Made by a program: the position numbers and the translations under genes
In this document: positions 1-7,472 of the stretch, piece after piece
How positions within the stretch are numbered: position 1 is the stretch's first letter
Layout of the letters: each line of letters begins with the position of its first letter
Assembly: GCA_934643825.1 (NCBI GenBank)
Contig: CAKUCW010000008.1
Location: forward strand, 6,863 to 70,862
Direction: 5' to 3'
Origin: an uncultured Clostridia bacterium
GTDB taxonomy: Bacteria > Bacillota > Clostridia > Christensenellales > Aristaeellaceae
DNA: 64,000 nt
Notes under the pieces: model-generated
Told to the model about the DNA's origin: nothing
Seen by the model: only the letters and a program-made list of their open reading frames with translations
Databases searched by the model: none

Positions 1-93
1 CGTGAGGATGGCAGCGTACAGATGATTCGCCGTGCCGAAACGCCGGCAGACTATTTTGCAACATTTGATTTTACCGGTCTTCACTTTGAATGA
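1..93 (+). CDS. C-terminal end of an unidentified protein (cut by window edge)
   Basis: The first 30 codons are open in frame 1 and end at TGA (91-93). The residues finish in ADYFATFDFTGLHFE. The start lies outside the window, and too little is left to assign a family. A clean hairpin terminator follows 30 bases later, which supports a genuine gene end here. Confidence 0.55.
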   Translation, partial: REDGSVQMIRRAETPADYFATFDFTGLHFE

Positions 94-125
94 AGGAATC
101 CGGGTACGATTGCGAATATACAATG

Positions 126-165
126 AAAGCTGTTTTCTCAAGGTTATCGAGAAAACAGCTTTTAT
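126..165 (+). terminator. Intrinsic terminator after the first partial gene
   Basis: A perfect 14-bp stem (126-139 paired with 149-162) with a 9-base loop ends in a short T-run. It can also be read on the minus strand, so it could help stop the convergent hydrolase gene. Confidence 0.7.
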
Positions 166-253
166 CATGTGTGGAGAATTCGTTGCGTGAATGATCGTTT
201 GGTTTCTTGCTGCATGAGGCAGAGGGACAGATAGACTCAGCTCGATTTTTATA

Positions 254-1480
254 TCAGCGCAGCCATTTTAACGAACGCATGCGTGCTTCGATGGGAGCGT
301 GGAGCATTTCGTCTTTAAAATAGACATACTTTGCGGAGGATGGAACAAGTCGTCCATCTGTCCAGTGGACAACGCCTACGCCGCGTTGATTCAATCCCAG
401 TTCCTCCAGCGTATGTTCATCGGTTGGGATAATGTGTGATACACGTCCATGACATCGATTTCCCAGAAAAAGAACAAATCGGTTCAAATCGGGATCGATT
501 GAAAGGTGGTTTCCTGTAAATCCGCTTAATCCGATGGAACGATCGCCCATCCAGTGCGGGACTTCGCTGAGATGCTGAAACGGATGTTTGGAAAAGCAGA
601 GATAACCGAGATATTGCCGATAGGTTCCGTCGCCATGCGGGAAGCCGGTACGATTTACACCGATGGAACAGAGTGATTCGCGTGAAATCAGTTCGCCGGT
701 AAGAAGCGCTTGCGCAAACCGAACCATATCTTTTCTGGTAGAAAACAACCCCGCGTGTCCACATAAGTCGCGCCCACCCAGACTGAGAAGAAGCGATTTG
801 GGATCGTGCGGTGTTCCGCAGGGTGTATTCGTGCGCAGGATATACTGACCGTTTTCGATGCGATGTTCATAATTATAACACATACAACGCGAACGCAGTT
901 CATCGGGAATGACAGAATAGGTTTCAGTCATTCCGGCAGGGGCGAGTATGCTCTCTTGGATGATGTCAAAAAAAGGTTTCCCGGTCTTGGATTCAATTAC
1001 ATACTTTATGACCATCGCGTTCATATCGGAGTATACACGAATGTCTGGCGTTGGACAAAGCTGGACATTAAACAGGCGCTGAAGACCTTCCTCACGCGTT
1101 GATGCATGATCAATACGTCCGGGAGTTTGCAAGCTGACACGAAAAGAGAGAACATCCCCGACCGTTGTATCGCGGAGAAAAACAAACCGAGGGTCAATTT
1201 CTCCAATGTATTCATCCAAAGAAAGCAATCCGCTTTCCACTAATGAAAGCGTGGCGACTGTCGTAAAGAGTTTGGTCAAGGAAGCTAAATCGAAGATTGT
1301 ATCTGCACCGAGTGGACGCTCGCATCGAGTAAAGCCGTCTTGAGTCAGTTCGATTTCTTGGGCTCGCCCGTATTGCGCCCATTCGCTTTGCTTTTCGCTT
1401 CCGTAAGCGACAGTAATGCCTGTCAGCATGCGCGACTCGTCACAAAGAAAACGCATAGAGTCAAGCAATTGTTCATCCAT
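254..1480 (-). CDS. Serine hydrolase of the beta-lactamase / penicillin-binding-protein fold
   Basis: A 408-residue protein of the class C beta-lactamase-like hydrolase family (Pfam Beta-lactamase type). These enzymes use an active-site serine on amide or ester bonds, often in peptidoglycan or D-amino-acid peptides. The SxxK motif is visible at about residues 67-70 (ASLTK), a Tyr-Ser-Asp triad at about 150-152, and His-Ala-Gly at about 242-244 in the place of the KTG box. There is no clear signal peptide, so it may be cytosolic. The open frame runs 21 codons further upstream, but CGGAGG at 1489-1494 lies 8 bases before the ATG at 1480, which decides that start. It is transcribed alone, divergently from the M20 peptidase. 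The substrate cannot be told from sequence; a role as a true beta-lactamase is not implied. Confidence 0.85.
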   Translation of the reverse strand: MDEQLLDSMRFLCDESRMLTGITVAYGSEKQSEWAQYGRAQEIELTQDGFTRCERPLGADTIFDLASLTKLFTTVATLSLVESGLLSLDEYIGEIDPRFVFLRDTTVGDVLSFRVSLQTPGRIDHASTREEGLQRLFNVQLCPTPDIRVYSDMNAMVIKYVIESKTGKPFFDIIQESILAPAGMTETYSVIPDELRSRCMCYNYEHRIENGQYILRTNTPCGTPHDPKSLLLSLGGRDLCGHAGLFSTRKDMVRFAQALLTGELISRESLCSIGVNRTGFPHGDGTYRQYLGYLCFSKHPFQHLSEVPHWMGDRSIGLSGFTGNHLSIDPDLNRFVLFLGNRCHGRVSHIIPTDEHTLEELGLNQRGVGVVHWTDGRLVPSSAKYVYFKDEMLHAPIEARMRSLKWLR

Positions 1481-1584
1481 GATCATGACCTCCGAATATA
1501 AAAGAGATGTCGGGTGGCAGGAAAAACATTCGACTCTGTCCAAATTAACCTAAAAGAGTTTTGATACAGGAAAGGGGAAGCAAT

Positions 1585-2739
1585 ATGCTGAAAGCATGTC
1601 TATTGACGCCTGAATTAAGTCATGAAATTGAATCAGCGCATAAAGAAACGATTGAACTTTTAAAAGAGCTTTGCGCAATCCCTGCGCCAAGTCATCACGA
1701 GGAACGCCGTGCGGAATTTGTGCGGAATTGGTTTGAATCACACGGGCTCTCTGCCGAAATCGATGATGCAAAAAACGTGCGGTGCGGTTTTGCGCTCGAT
1801 GAATATCAGGACATCGTCGTTATTATGGCGCATATGGATACCGTTTTTCCGGATATGGCGCCCATGACCATACAGGAGAAAGACAACAGGCTTTACTGCC
1901 CGGGGGTTGGCGATGATACGGCAAATCTTGCGGGAATGATGATTCTTGTGGATAGGCTGCATCGAATGGGCTATAAACCAACCTGTGGTGTGCTTTTTGT
2001 CGGAAATAGCTGCGAGGAAGGGCTGGGTAACCTCAAAGGATGTAAGGCTATTATGCGCGATTTTTCCTCACGAGTCAAGGCGTTTATTTCGCTGGACGGA
2101 AACACGGAGGAAGTTTGCACGCAAGCAGTTGGTTCAACACGCTATCGGATAACGGCAAAAACGCGAGGAGGTCATAGCTTTGCTGATTTTGGTGCACGAA
2201 ACGCCATTGAGGTACTGAGCCGCTTGACTTGCGCTTTGTATCGCCAAAGTGTTCCTCGTGTGGGAAGAAGCGTGACAACATATAACGTGGGCGTGATCTC
2301 TGGCGGAACATCCATCAACACGATCGCACAGCATGCGGAAATGCTGTATGAATACCGATCCGACAATCCGCAGTGCATGGCAGTGATGAAGGATAAACTG
2401 GATGTTATTTTGCGAGAAAATACGCTCCCGGATGCTAAAATCAACGTTGAGATACTGGGGGAACGTCCCTGCGGTGCTGCGGCTGATCAGCGTGCACAAC
2501 GCGAGCTTGAAGATGCCGCTCTGCAGGCACTTGCAAAGTATGCAGGATCTAAGCCGAATCCAACAGCCGGTTCTACCGATTGCAATATTCCGCTTTCGCT
2601 GGGAATACCGTCAGTTTGCTTTGGCATGTATCGAGGCGAAGGAGCGCATACACGCGAAGAGTGGATCGAACCAGAATCTATGCGTCAGGGAATGAAAGCG
2701 GTTACAGCTTTGCTGCTTAACTGGTTTGAAGAGCCGTAA
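1585..2739 (+). CDS. M20 family zinc metallopeptidase (PepT/ArgE/DapE-like)
   Basis: A 384-residue di-zinc aminoacylase/peptidase of family M20. The metal-site pattern is complete: HMD at about residues 83-85, Asp at about 110 in GVGDD, the Glu-Glu pair at about 144-145 (catalytic base and ligand), Asp at about 171 and a late His in EGAHTREE. The dimerisation (lid) domain is inserted between these halves, as usual. The start is the ATG at 1585, 7-8 bases after AAAGGGG; the frame could extend to a TTG at 1561, but that lacks a ribosome site. It is likely a cytosolic peptidase that finishes off di- or tripeptides. A strong terminator follows. Peptidase T, dipeptidase or deacylase specificity cannot be separated here. 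Confidence 0.88.
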   Translation: MLKACLLTPELSHEIESAHKETIELLKELCAIPAPSHHEERRAEFVRNWFESHGLSAEIDDAKNVRCGFALDEYQDIVVIMAHMDTVFPDMAPMTIQEKDNRLYCPGVGDDTANLAGMMILVDRLHRMGYKPTCGVLFVGNSCEEGLGNLKGCKAIMRDFSSRVKAFISLDGNTEEVCTQAVGSTRYRITAKTRGGHSFADFGARNAIEVLSRLTCALYRQSVPRVGRSVTTYNVGVISGGTSINTIAQHAEMLYEYRSDNPQCMAVMKDKLDVILRENTLPDAKINVEILGERPCGAAADQRAQRELEDAALQALAKYAGSKPNPTAGSTDCNIPLSLGIPSVCFGMYRGEGAHTREEWIEPESMRQGMKAVTALLLNWFEEP

Positions 2740-2753
2740 TTGAATGGAGCAAT

Positions 2754-2792
2754 AAACAGCGCTGTTGCAGAAAAATCGCAACAGCGCTGTTT
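2754..2792 (+). terminator. Bidirectional terminator between convergent genes
   Basis: A perfect 15-bp stem (2754-2768 with 2778-2792) has A-rich and T-rich flanks on the two sides. It sits between the M20 peptidase and the convergent zinc-ribbon protein gene, and can serve both. Confidence 0.8.
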
Positions 2793-2810
2793 CAGTTATT
2801 CTGATGGAAA

Positions 2811-4820
2811 TCAGTCAACCAGATAAGTATAACGCACGGTCAAACGCGGCATGGTGTCGTACAAACCATAAGCTTCGCCGTAGATTCGGTATTTTGTGCC
2901 GACTGTCCACGTTGTCTTGGAGCTGTTTTCAAGCATGACCAGCTTTTCGAAATTGTCTGTGCCGATATTCATAATCGCCATTTGCGGAGTTGTGCTGACG
3001 ATTCGGGTGATCGTGCCAATGCCCATATAAATTGTGCCTTTTCGCATGGTGATATAATTGATCAAATCGGTATACTGGCTGTCCAAATCCCATGCACGGC
3101 GGGTGTAAATGTCGGCGTTTGGCATGTAGTAAACGGTGTGGGTAATGACAGAGTCCTTGCGCCCTTCGTAGGAGGCGCGAATTACGACGTCGTTGTTACC
3201 CAACGAGGAGAAGAGAGGAATGAAACTGAAACGTCCCGTGTCGGGATCGACCTCCAGATTGCGATGCGGAAAATCAACGGTGATCGTCGCGCCTGGGAGT
3301 GTCGTGCCGTAAATATAAGGGATTTGCATCTTGGCACGCTCTTCCGCAGTTGCTGCGGCATATTTTTCGGCGGAAATCGGTTCGTAGTTCCATTCAACCA
3401 ATACGGTAGCATCCAATTCGAGCGGAATCTCTTGCTCGGCGCGGTAAAGCGTTACTTCCATTTTGTTTTCACGGCAGTATTTGCTCTTGACAGAAATGGA
3501 AATGGTATTATCGCCGACAGGCAAAACCTGAACGTTTTTAGAAACGTTTCCTGTTTCGCGAATGAGCGTTGATACATTGGTGCCGTCAATGATAACGGTT
3601 GAGCCACGCTCGACGTTAATCTGAACCTCATAGATCGACACGCCGACTTCGGCGCGGACGGTCGTGGGTTTGACCAAACGAATGGGAGAAAGAGGAACGT
3701 CGACTGTGTACTCAATGGGATCAAGCTGATACTGATCGCCTTCCTGAGAATAACGGATATAAGGCGTAATGGTTACATCCATGGTGTCCGTTTCTACTTC
3801 TGTTGCATAGGTCGAAGATTCCGTGTCATACCACATGTAATCCGGAACGGTGACGGATACCTTGCCGTCTGCAATGACATAAGAAGTCTGCATCTCTTTT
3901 AAATAAACGGTGGCATTTTCACGACCGTAAATGGTAATGGTATGCGCGGGATGATCGTCTACGGTAGATGCGGTCAGTTCGACGCGTGTTTCGTTGTCGT
4001 TTCGTACCTGTATGCCTTGAGAAAGCACGAAATGCCGCGCAATCAAAACGCCACCGACTCCCATTGCGGCGCAGGCGAGAAGCAGAAGCAAAATGCCTGT
4101 GATAATGCGTAATGCGCCCTTTTTGCGCTTGGCGGGACCGTGAGAAGGGCTGTATTCCTGACGAGAGGCATGCGTCTGTACGCGGCGGGGCATATATTCG
4201 TCGTCGGTCAATGCAGCCTGGTCGCCGGATTCCGGCGTATAGCCATCATAATAGATTGGCGCATGAGGATCGTCATCATCATAAGTCAACGGACGCTCGT
4301 GCGAGGGATTGCCGAAATAGCCATAATCATCCTGCGGCGGCTCAGTATCATGTTCGTTTGATTCGGTGTATGACGCCTGTTTTTGCTGCTGGCGATGGCG
4401 GATTGCAGCTCGATCTCCGGCATATTGAGCAGACATTTCATCGGATTCGGGAATGGGACGGACGATTTGTGCTTCTTGTATAGAGCGACGGACATGATCC
4501 GCCTGCTGCTTCATTTGGCGAATTCGCTTTTTACCTTCTTCGCGGCGCTTTTTAAGCTGCTCGAGTTCATCGGTCAGTTCGGCGCGATCGAGATTGTCTG
4601 GATCAAAAGCATTTGAATCTTTATTTGATGAGGGAAGCTGCTCAGAAACTGAAAATTCATCGTTTTCATCGAACTGTGTCACTTGAAGAAACGGTTTTTT
4701 CTTATGCATCGATTCTTCCCATGCAGCGGGACGATCCGTGTGTTGGGGAAGTACCGCACCGCATTTGGCGCACTTGGGCAGATAAGATGCGTTCCATGTG
4801 CCGCACTGGGGACATTTCAT
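2811..4820 (-). CDS. Zinc-ribbon, single-pass membrane protein with large beta-rich outer part; function unknown
   Basis: A 669-residue protein. The N-terminus carries a zinc ribbon (CPQC at residues 3-6, CAKC at about 17-20). A charged coiled-coil stretch follows at about 78-118, then an acidic low-complexity linker rich in Asp, Tyr and Pro to about 230. One transmembrane helix at about 236-262, preceded by KRKK, should place the last 400 residues outside. That part is made of several beta-sandwich-like segments with short repeats (PG-type turns, VDIP-like strands) and ends in a segment that resembles an OB fold (about 585-665). No enzyme motif is visible. GGAGG lies 11 bases before the ATG. 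Zinc-ribbon proteins of this layout are common in Clostridia, but I know no proven role; surface adhesion or envelope sensing would be a guess. Confidence 0.8.
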   Translation of the reverse strand: MKCPQCGTWNASYLPKCAKCGAVLPQHTDRPAAWEESMHKKKPFLQVTQFDENDEFSVSEQLPSSNKDSNAFDPDNLDRAELTDELEQLKKRREEGKKRIRQMKQQADHVRRSIQEAQIVRPIPESDEMSAQYAGDRAAIRHRQQQKQASYTESNEHDTEPPQDDYGYFGNPSHERPLTYDDDDPHAPIYYDGYTPESGDQAALTDDEYMPRRVQTHASRQEYSPSHGPAKRKKGALRIITGILLLLLACAAMGVGGVLIARHFVLSQGIQVRNDNETRVELTASTVDDHPAHTITIYGRENATVYLKEMQTSYVIADGKVSVTVPDYMWYDTESSTYATEVETDTMDVTITPYIRYSQEGDQYQLDPIEYTVDVPLSPIRLVKPTTVRAEVGVSIYEVQINVERGSTVIIDGTNVSTLIRETGNVSKNVQVLPVGDNTISISVKSKYCRENKMEVTLYRAEQEIPLELDATVLVEWNYEPISAEKYAAATAEERAKMQIPYIYGTTLPGATITVDFPHRNLEVDPDTGRFSFIPLFSSLGNNDVVIRASYEGRKDSVITHTVYYMPNADIYTRRAWDLDSQYTDLINYITMRKGTIYMGIGTITRIVSTTPQMAIMNIGTDNFEKLVMLENSSKTTWTVGTKYRIYGEAYGLYDTMPRLTVRYTYLVD

Positions 4821-5080
4821 AGAATTGAAAACCTCCGATAATTGAAAATAAACGGATAAAATTAATTATATTCTGCATTCATAAAGGAGAACCCTTTTTT
4901 AATATGATGGGAAATTGCGTGAAATAGCGTGTGTGAGCAAACCTTCCACATTTTTGCGGGTTGCAGCAGAGAGGAGAACGGGCTCATCCCGTTTCAGCGG
5001 TGATTTGGAATGACGGTATGCTTGGCGAGGCTCATCGCGATTGACAAAGGGCAAATTCTTTTTTATAATGAAAGAGACGT

Positions 5081-5704
5081 TTATTTGCTGATGCCCAGTA
5101 CGATGGATTTTACAGTCATCGTATCCGGCGAAATGGTATAAATGCAATATACATGCTCGTAGTTGCGATAGTTATCCAGCGTTCCGGCAGGGTAGGCAGA
5201 AGTTGGAGCCATCAAGGTAACGATGATTTCGCCGCTGTCAACGGTGATCAATCCGCGAGGCGGAAGCGCGGTCATAATGCCGTTTGCGTTTTCAAAGTAC
5301 TGAGAACAATAGAGGATCATCTCTTCATGAGATTGTTCGCCTGTTTGCTCGTCAGAGGTTTGAACGCTGGTATAGGTGCTTGGATAACGCGAAAGAAGTG
5401 TATCAAGGGACTCGCCGATGCTGATGCCACGCGGTCCATCGCTGACACTCAGACGCCCTTGCGAGCGCAGGGCGTTCAACTGGCTGCTTGTCAGATCTCC
5501 GATGGTGAACGGTTGTGCCGAATCGTAAGGCAGAGCGGTTGCTGCGGGTGAGGCTTCCGTGTTGCTTGCGGGACGAATATCGAATACAATCAGACAAATA
5601 ACGAAGCTCAGAAGCATGGCGCTGATGCCGCCTACAATACAGAAGAGGGTAATTCGTTGCTGCTTACGCTTCATGAGTAGTTCCTGTCTTCGCTTTTGAG
5701 CCAT
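5081..5704 (-). CDS. Membrane-anchored protein of unknown function
   Basis: A 207-residue protein with a basic N-terminus (KRRQELLMKRKQQR), one transmembrane helix at about residues 18-40, and an exported domain of about 160 residues. The outer part holds a GISIGESLDTLLSRYP segment that resembles the short helix-turn seen in small lipoprotein-like domains (SmpA/BamE-like), but this is only a resemblance. AAAGGAGG at 5708-5716 is correctly spaced from the ATG at 5704; the longer open frame upstream has no ribosome site. An extended -10 box (TGCTATAAT, minus strand) lies just upstream at about 5738-5746. It is divergent from rmuC. Confidence 0.75.
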   Translation of the reverse strand: MAQKRRQELLMKRKQQRITLFCIVGGISAMLLSFVICLIVFDIRPASNTEASPAATALPYDSAQPFTIGDLTSSQLNALRSQGRLSVSDGPRGISIGESLDTLLSRYPSTYTSVQTSDEQTGEQSHEEMILYCSQYFENANGIMTALPPRGLITVDSGEIIVTLMAPTSAYPAGTLDNYRNYEHVYCIYTISPDTMTVKSIVLGISK

Positions 5705-5734
5705 GGATAATCCTCCTTTAACCGGATAGGTAAA

Positions 5735-5747
5735 GCTATTATAGCAC
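5735..5747 (-). promoter_or_regulatory. Extended -10 promoter for the membrane-anchored protein
   Basis: TATAAT on the minus strand at 5738-5743, preceded by TGC, gives an extended -10. No good -35 is present, which is normal for this class. Confidence 0.5.
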
Positions 5748-5796
5748 ATTTATCTTCCGGATGCTACTGCCGGAAACAGATGGGATGTGAGCTTGA

Positions 5797-7245
5797 ATGA
5801 AAACAATTCCTGTGGATTTGACACAATTGTCCACACAGCAGATCCTTTATGTGTTGGTGATTTTCTGCCTTGTTTTGGTCGTGCTGATGTTGGTTGCCGT
5901 TTTTGTGCTGAATAAGCGTGCAAAGACCGCGGAGAATCAGGCAAAAAGCTTGGCGTCATTCGTTCAGGAACGGCTTGATTTGGCAGATGAGAAGACGGAG
6001 CAGAGCGGACAAGCGGCGCGTGATGAACTCGGCACGGCCATGCAGAGTATCAACGATGCGATGATGCGGATGATGGGTGAAATGACGCGCACGCAGCAGG
6101 GACAAATGGATATGCTGGGCGGACAGCTTCGTGCGGCCGGGCATCAGGACGAAGAACGCATGGAACGCATGCGGCAGACGTTGGATCGGCGGCTGAGCAG
6201 CTATGAAAACAAGCTTGGCGATGTTGACCAGAAACTCGAAGATCGGTTGGAAAGCAATAAAAAGCATATGGAACATATGTGCCAAACGATTGAGGGTGGA
6301 TTGCAGCACATCAATGACGAAAACCGTGTCCAACTCGAAATGATGCGGCAAACGGTCGACGAAAAGCTGAATGAAACGGTTGATCAGCGGTTGGAAGCAT
6401 CGTTTTCTACTGTTACACAACGATTAGAACAGGTTGCTGCGAGCCTGAATGCTATGCAGAGCCTGACACATAGTGTGGACGAGTTGGGAAAGATGGTTTC
6501 TGGCGCACATCCCTTTGGTGTGATTGGAGAGGCACAACTCGGTACGATTTTGGCGCAAATGCTCGCACCGGGTCAATATGCACAGCATGCGAATGTCAGA
6601 CCGGGTGGAGAACCTGTGGCAGATTACGCCGTCGTGATGCCGGGGCAAACAAGGGAGAATACGGTATATCTGCCCATTGATGCAAGCTTGCCTATGCGCG
6701 AATATCAGGAATTGTGTGCTGCTATGGAAAATGGAACACATGGCGAGATTGAGAGCGCAAGAGGGTTGCTTGAGTCAGCTGTTCGCATGCATGCGCGTCG
6801 TATGTCCGAAAAACTGGTTGCACCGCCTTATACGACGGATTACGCGGTTCTTTTCCTGCCGAGTGAAGGACTTTTTGCAGAAGTACTGCGAATAGCGGGA
6901 TTGTCTGAGCGGGTTCAGCAAGAAAGCCACATGGTCCTGGCGGGACCGACCACACTGGCAGCGTTGATCTCAAGCATGCAGATGGGCTTTAAATCGTTGG
7001 CAATTGAGCATCGGACACAGGAAGTTATGACGCTGTTGGGGGCAATTCGTACAGATTTTGCCGGATTTGCGTCTCTTTTAAACCGAACCCAGAAAAAACT
7101 CAAGCAGGCGACGGAAGAATTGGATCATGCTCAGCAGCATACGCAGACGATTGCGAAGCGGTTGTCTGATGTTAAAGGCCTTCCTCAGGAGCAGGCGCAA
7201 AAACTGCTGGATCTTGCGGAAGAAGACGATGACACATGGGATTAA
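5797..7245 (+). CDS. rmuC: RmuC-family DNA recombination protein
   Basis: A 482-residue RmuC homologue. E. coli RmuC limits recombination at inverted repeats and carries a PD-(D/E)XK nuclease-like fold. The order seen is: N-terminal membrane helix (about residues 17-40), long Met/Gln-rich coiled coil (about 45-220) with recurring MRQT(L/V)D-type units, then the RmuC domain from about 240 (FGVIGEAQLGTILAQ) to about 420, and a helical tail. Helix plus coil suggest a membrane-tethered DNA-acting protein. The ribosome site (GGGATGTGAG) is weak. A terminator follows directly, so it is probably monocistronic. Confidence 0.9.
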   Translation: MKTIPVDLTQLSTQQILYVLVIFCLVLVVLMLVAVFVLNKRAKTAENQAKSLASFVQERLDLADEKTEQSGQAARDELGTAMQSINDAMMRMMGEMTRTQQGQMDMLGGQLRAAGHQDEERMERMRQTLDRRLSSYENKLGDVDQKLEDRLESNKKHMEHMCQTIEGGLQHINDENRVQLEMMRQTVDEKLNETVDQRLEASFSTVTQRLEQVAASLNAMQSLTHSVDELGKMVSGAHPFGVIGEAQLGTILAQMLAPGQYAQHANVRPGGEPVADYAVVMPGQTRENTVYLPIDASLPMREYQELCAAMENGTHGEIESARGLLESAVRMHARRMSEKLVAPPYTTDYAVLFLPSEGLFAEVLRIAGLSERVQQESHMVLAGPTTLAALISSMQMGFKSLAIEHRTQEVMTLLGAIRTDFAGFASLLNRTQKKLKQATEELDHAQQHTQTIAKRLSDVKGLPQEQAQKLLDLAEEDDDTWD

Positions 7246-7248
7246 GCA

Positions 7249-7281
7249 AAAAGGCTTGCTGTTTATGGCAAGTCTTTTTTT
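7249..7281 (+). terminator. Terminator after rmuC
   Basis: An 8-bp stem (7252-7259 with 7268-7275, one G-T pair) is followed by seven consecutive T bases. Confidence 0.75.
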
Positions 7282-7325
7282 AATGTGTAGGAAATTGATT
7301 AGGATTGTCCGTGAGGGCAACTGTT

Positions 7326-7400
7326 TTGACATTCTCAATTGAAGATTGAGTACGCTTCGAAAGATTTTGATATAGTGAATATGCGTGCTATTTTGTCGCA
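7326..7400 (+). promoter_or_regulatory. Putative spoIIE control region with a possible Spo0A box
   Basis: A TTGAGT/TATAGT pair (7346-7351 and 7371-7376) has a long 19-base spacer, and TTGACA lies further up at 7326-7331. TGTCGCA at 7394-7400 matches the Spo0A box TGTCGAA at six of seven positions. Bacillus spoIIE is known to use a sigma-A promoter with an over-long spacer activated by Spo0A, so the arrangement is suggestive, but all matches here are weak. Confidence 0.3.
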
Positions 7401-7472
7401 GACTTTCTGAGATTTGCGGTTGATAGCGACAACCACAGGATGGTTGACGCTATACAATGAAGCCACAAATCG

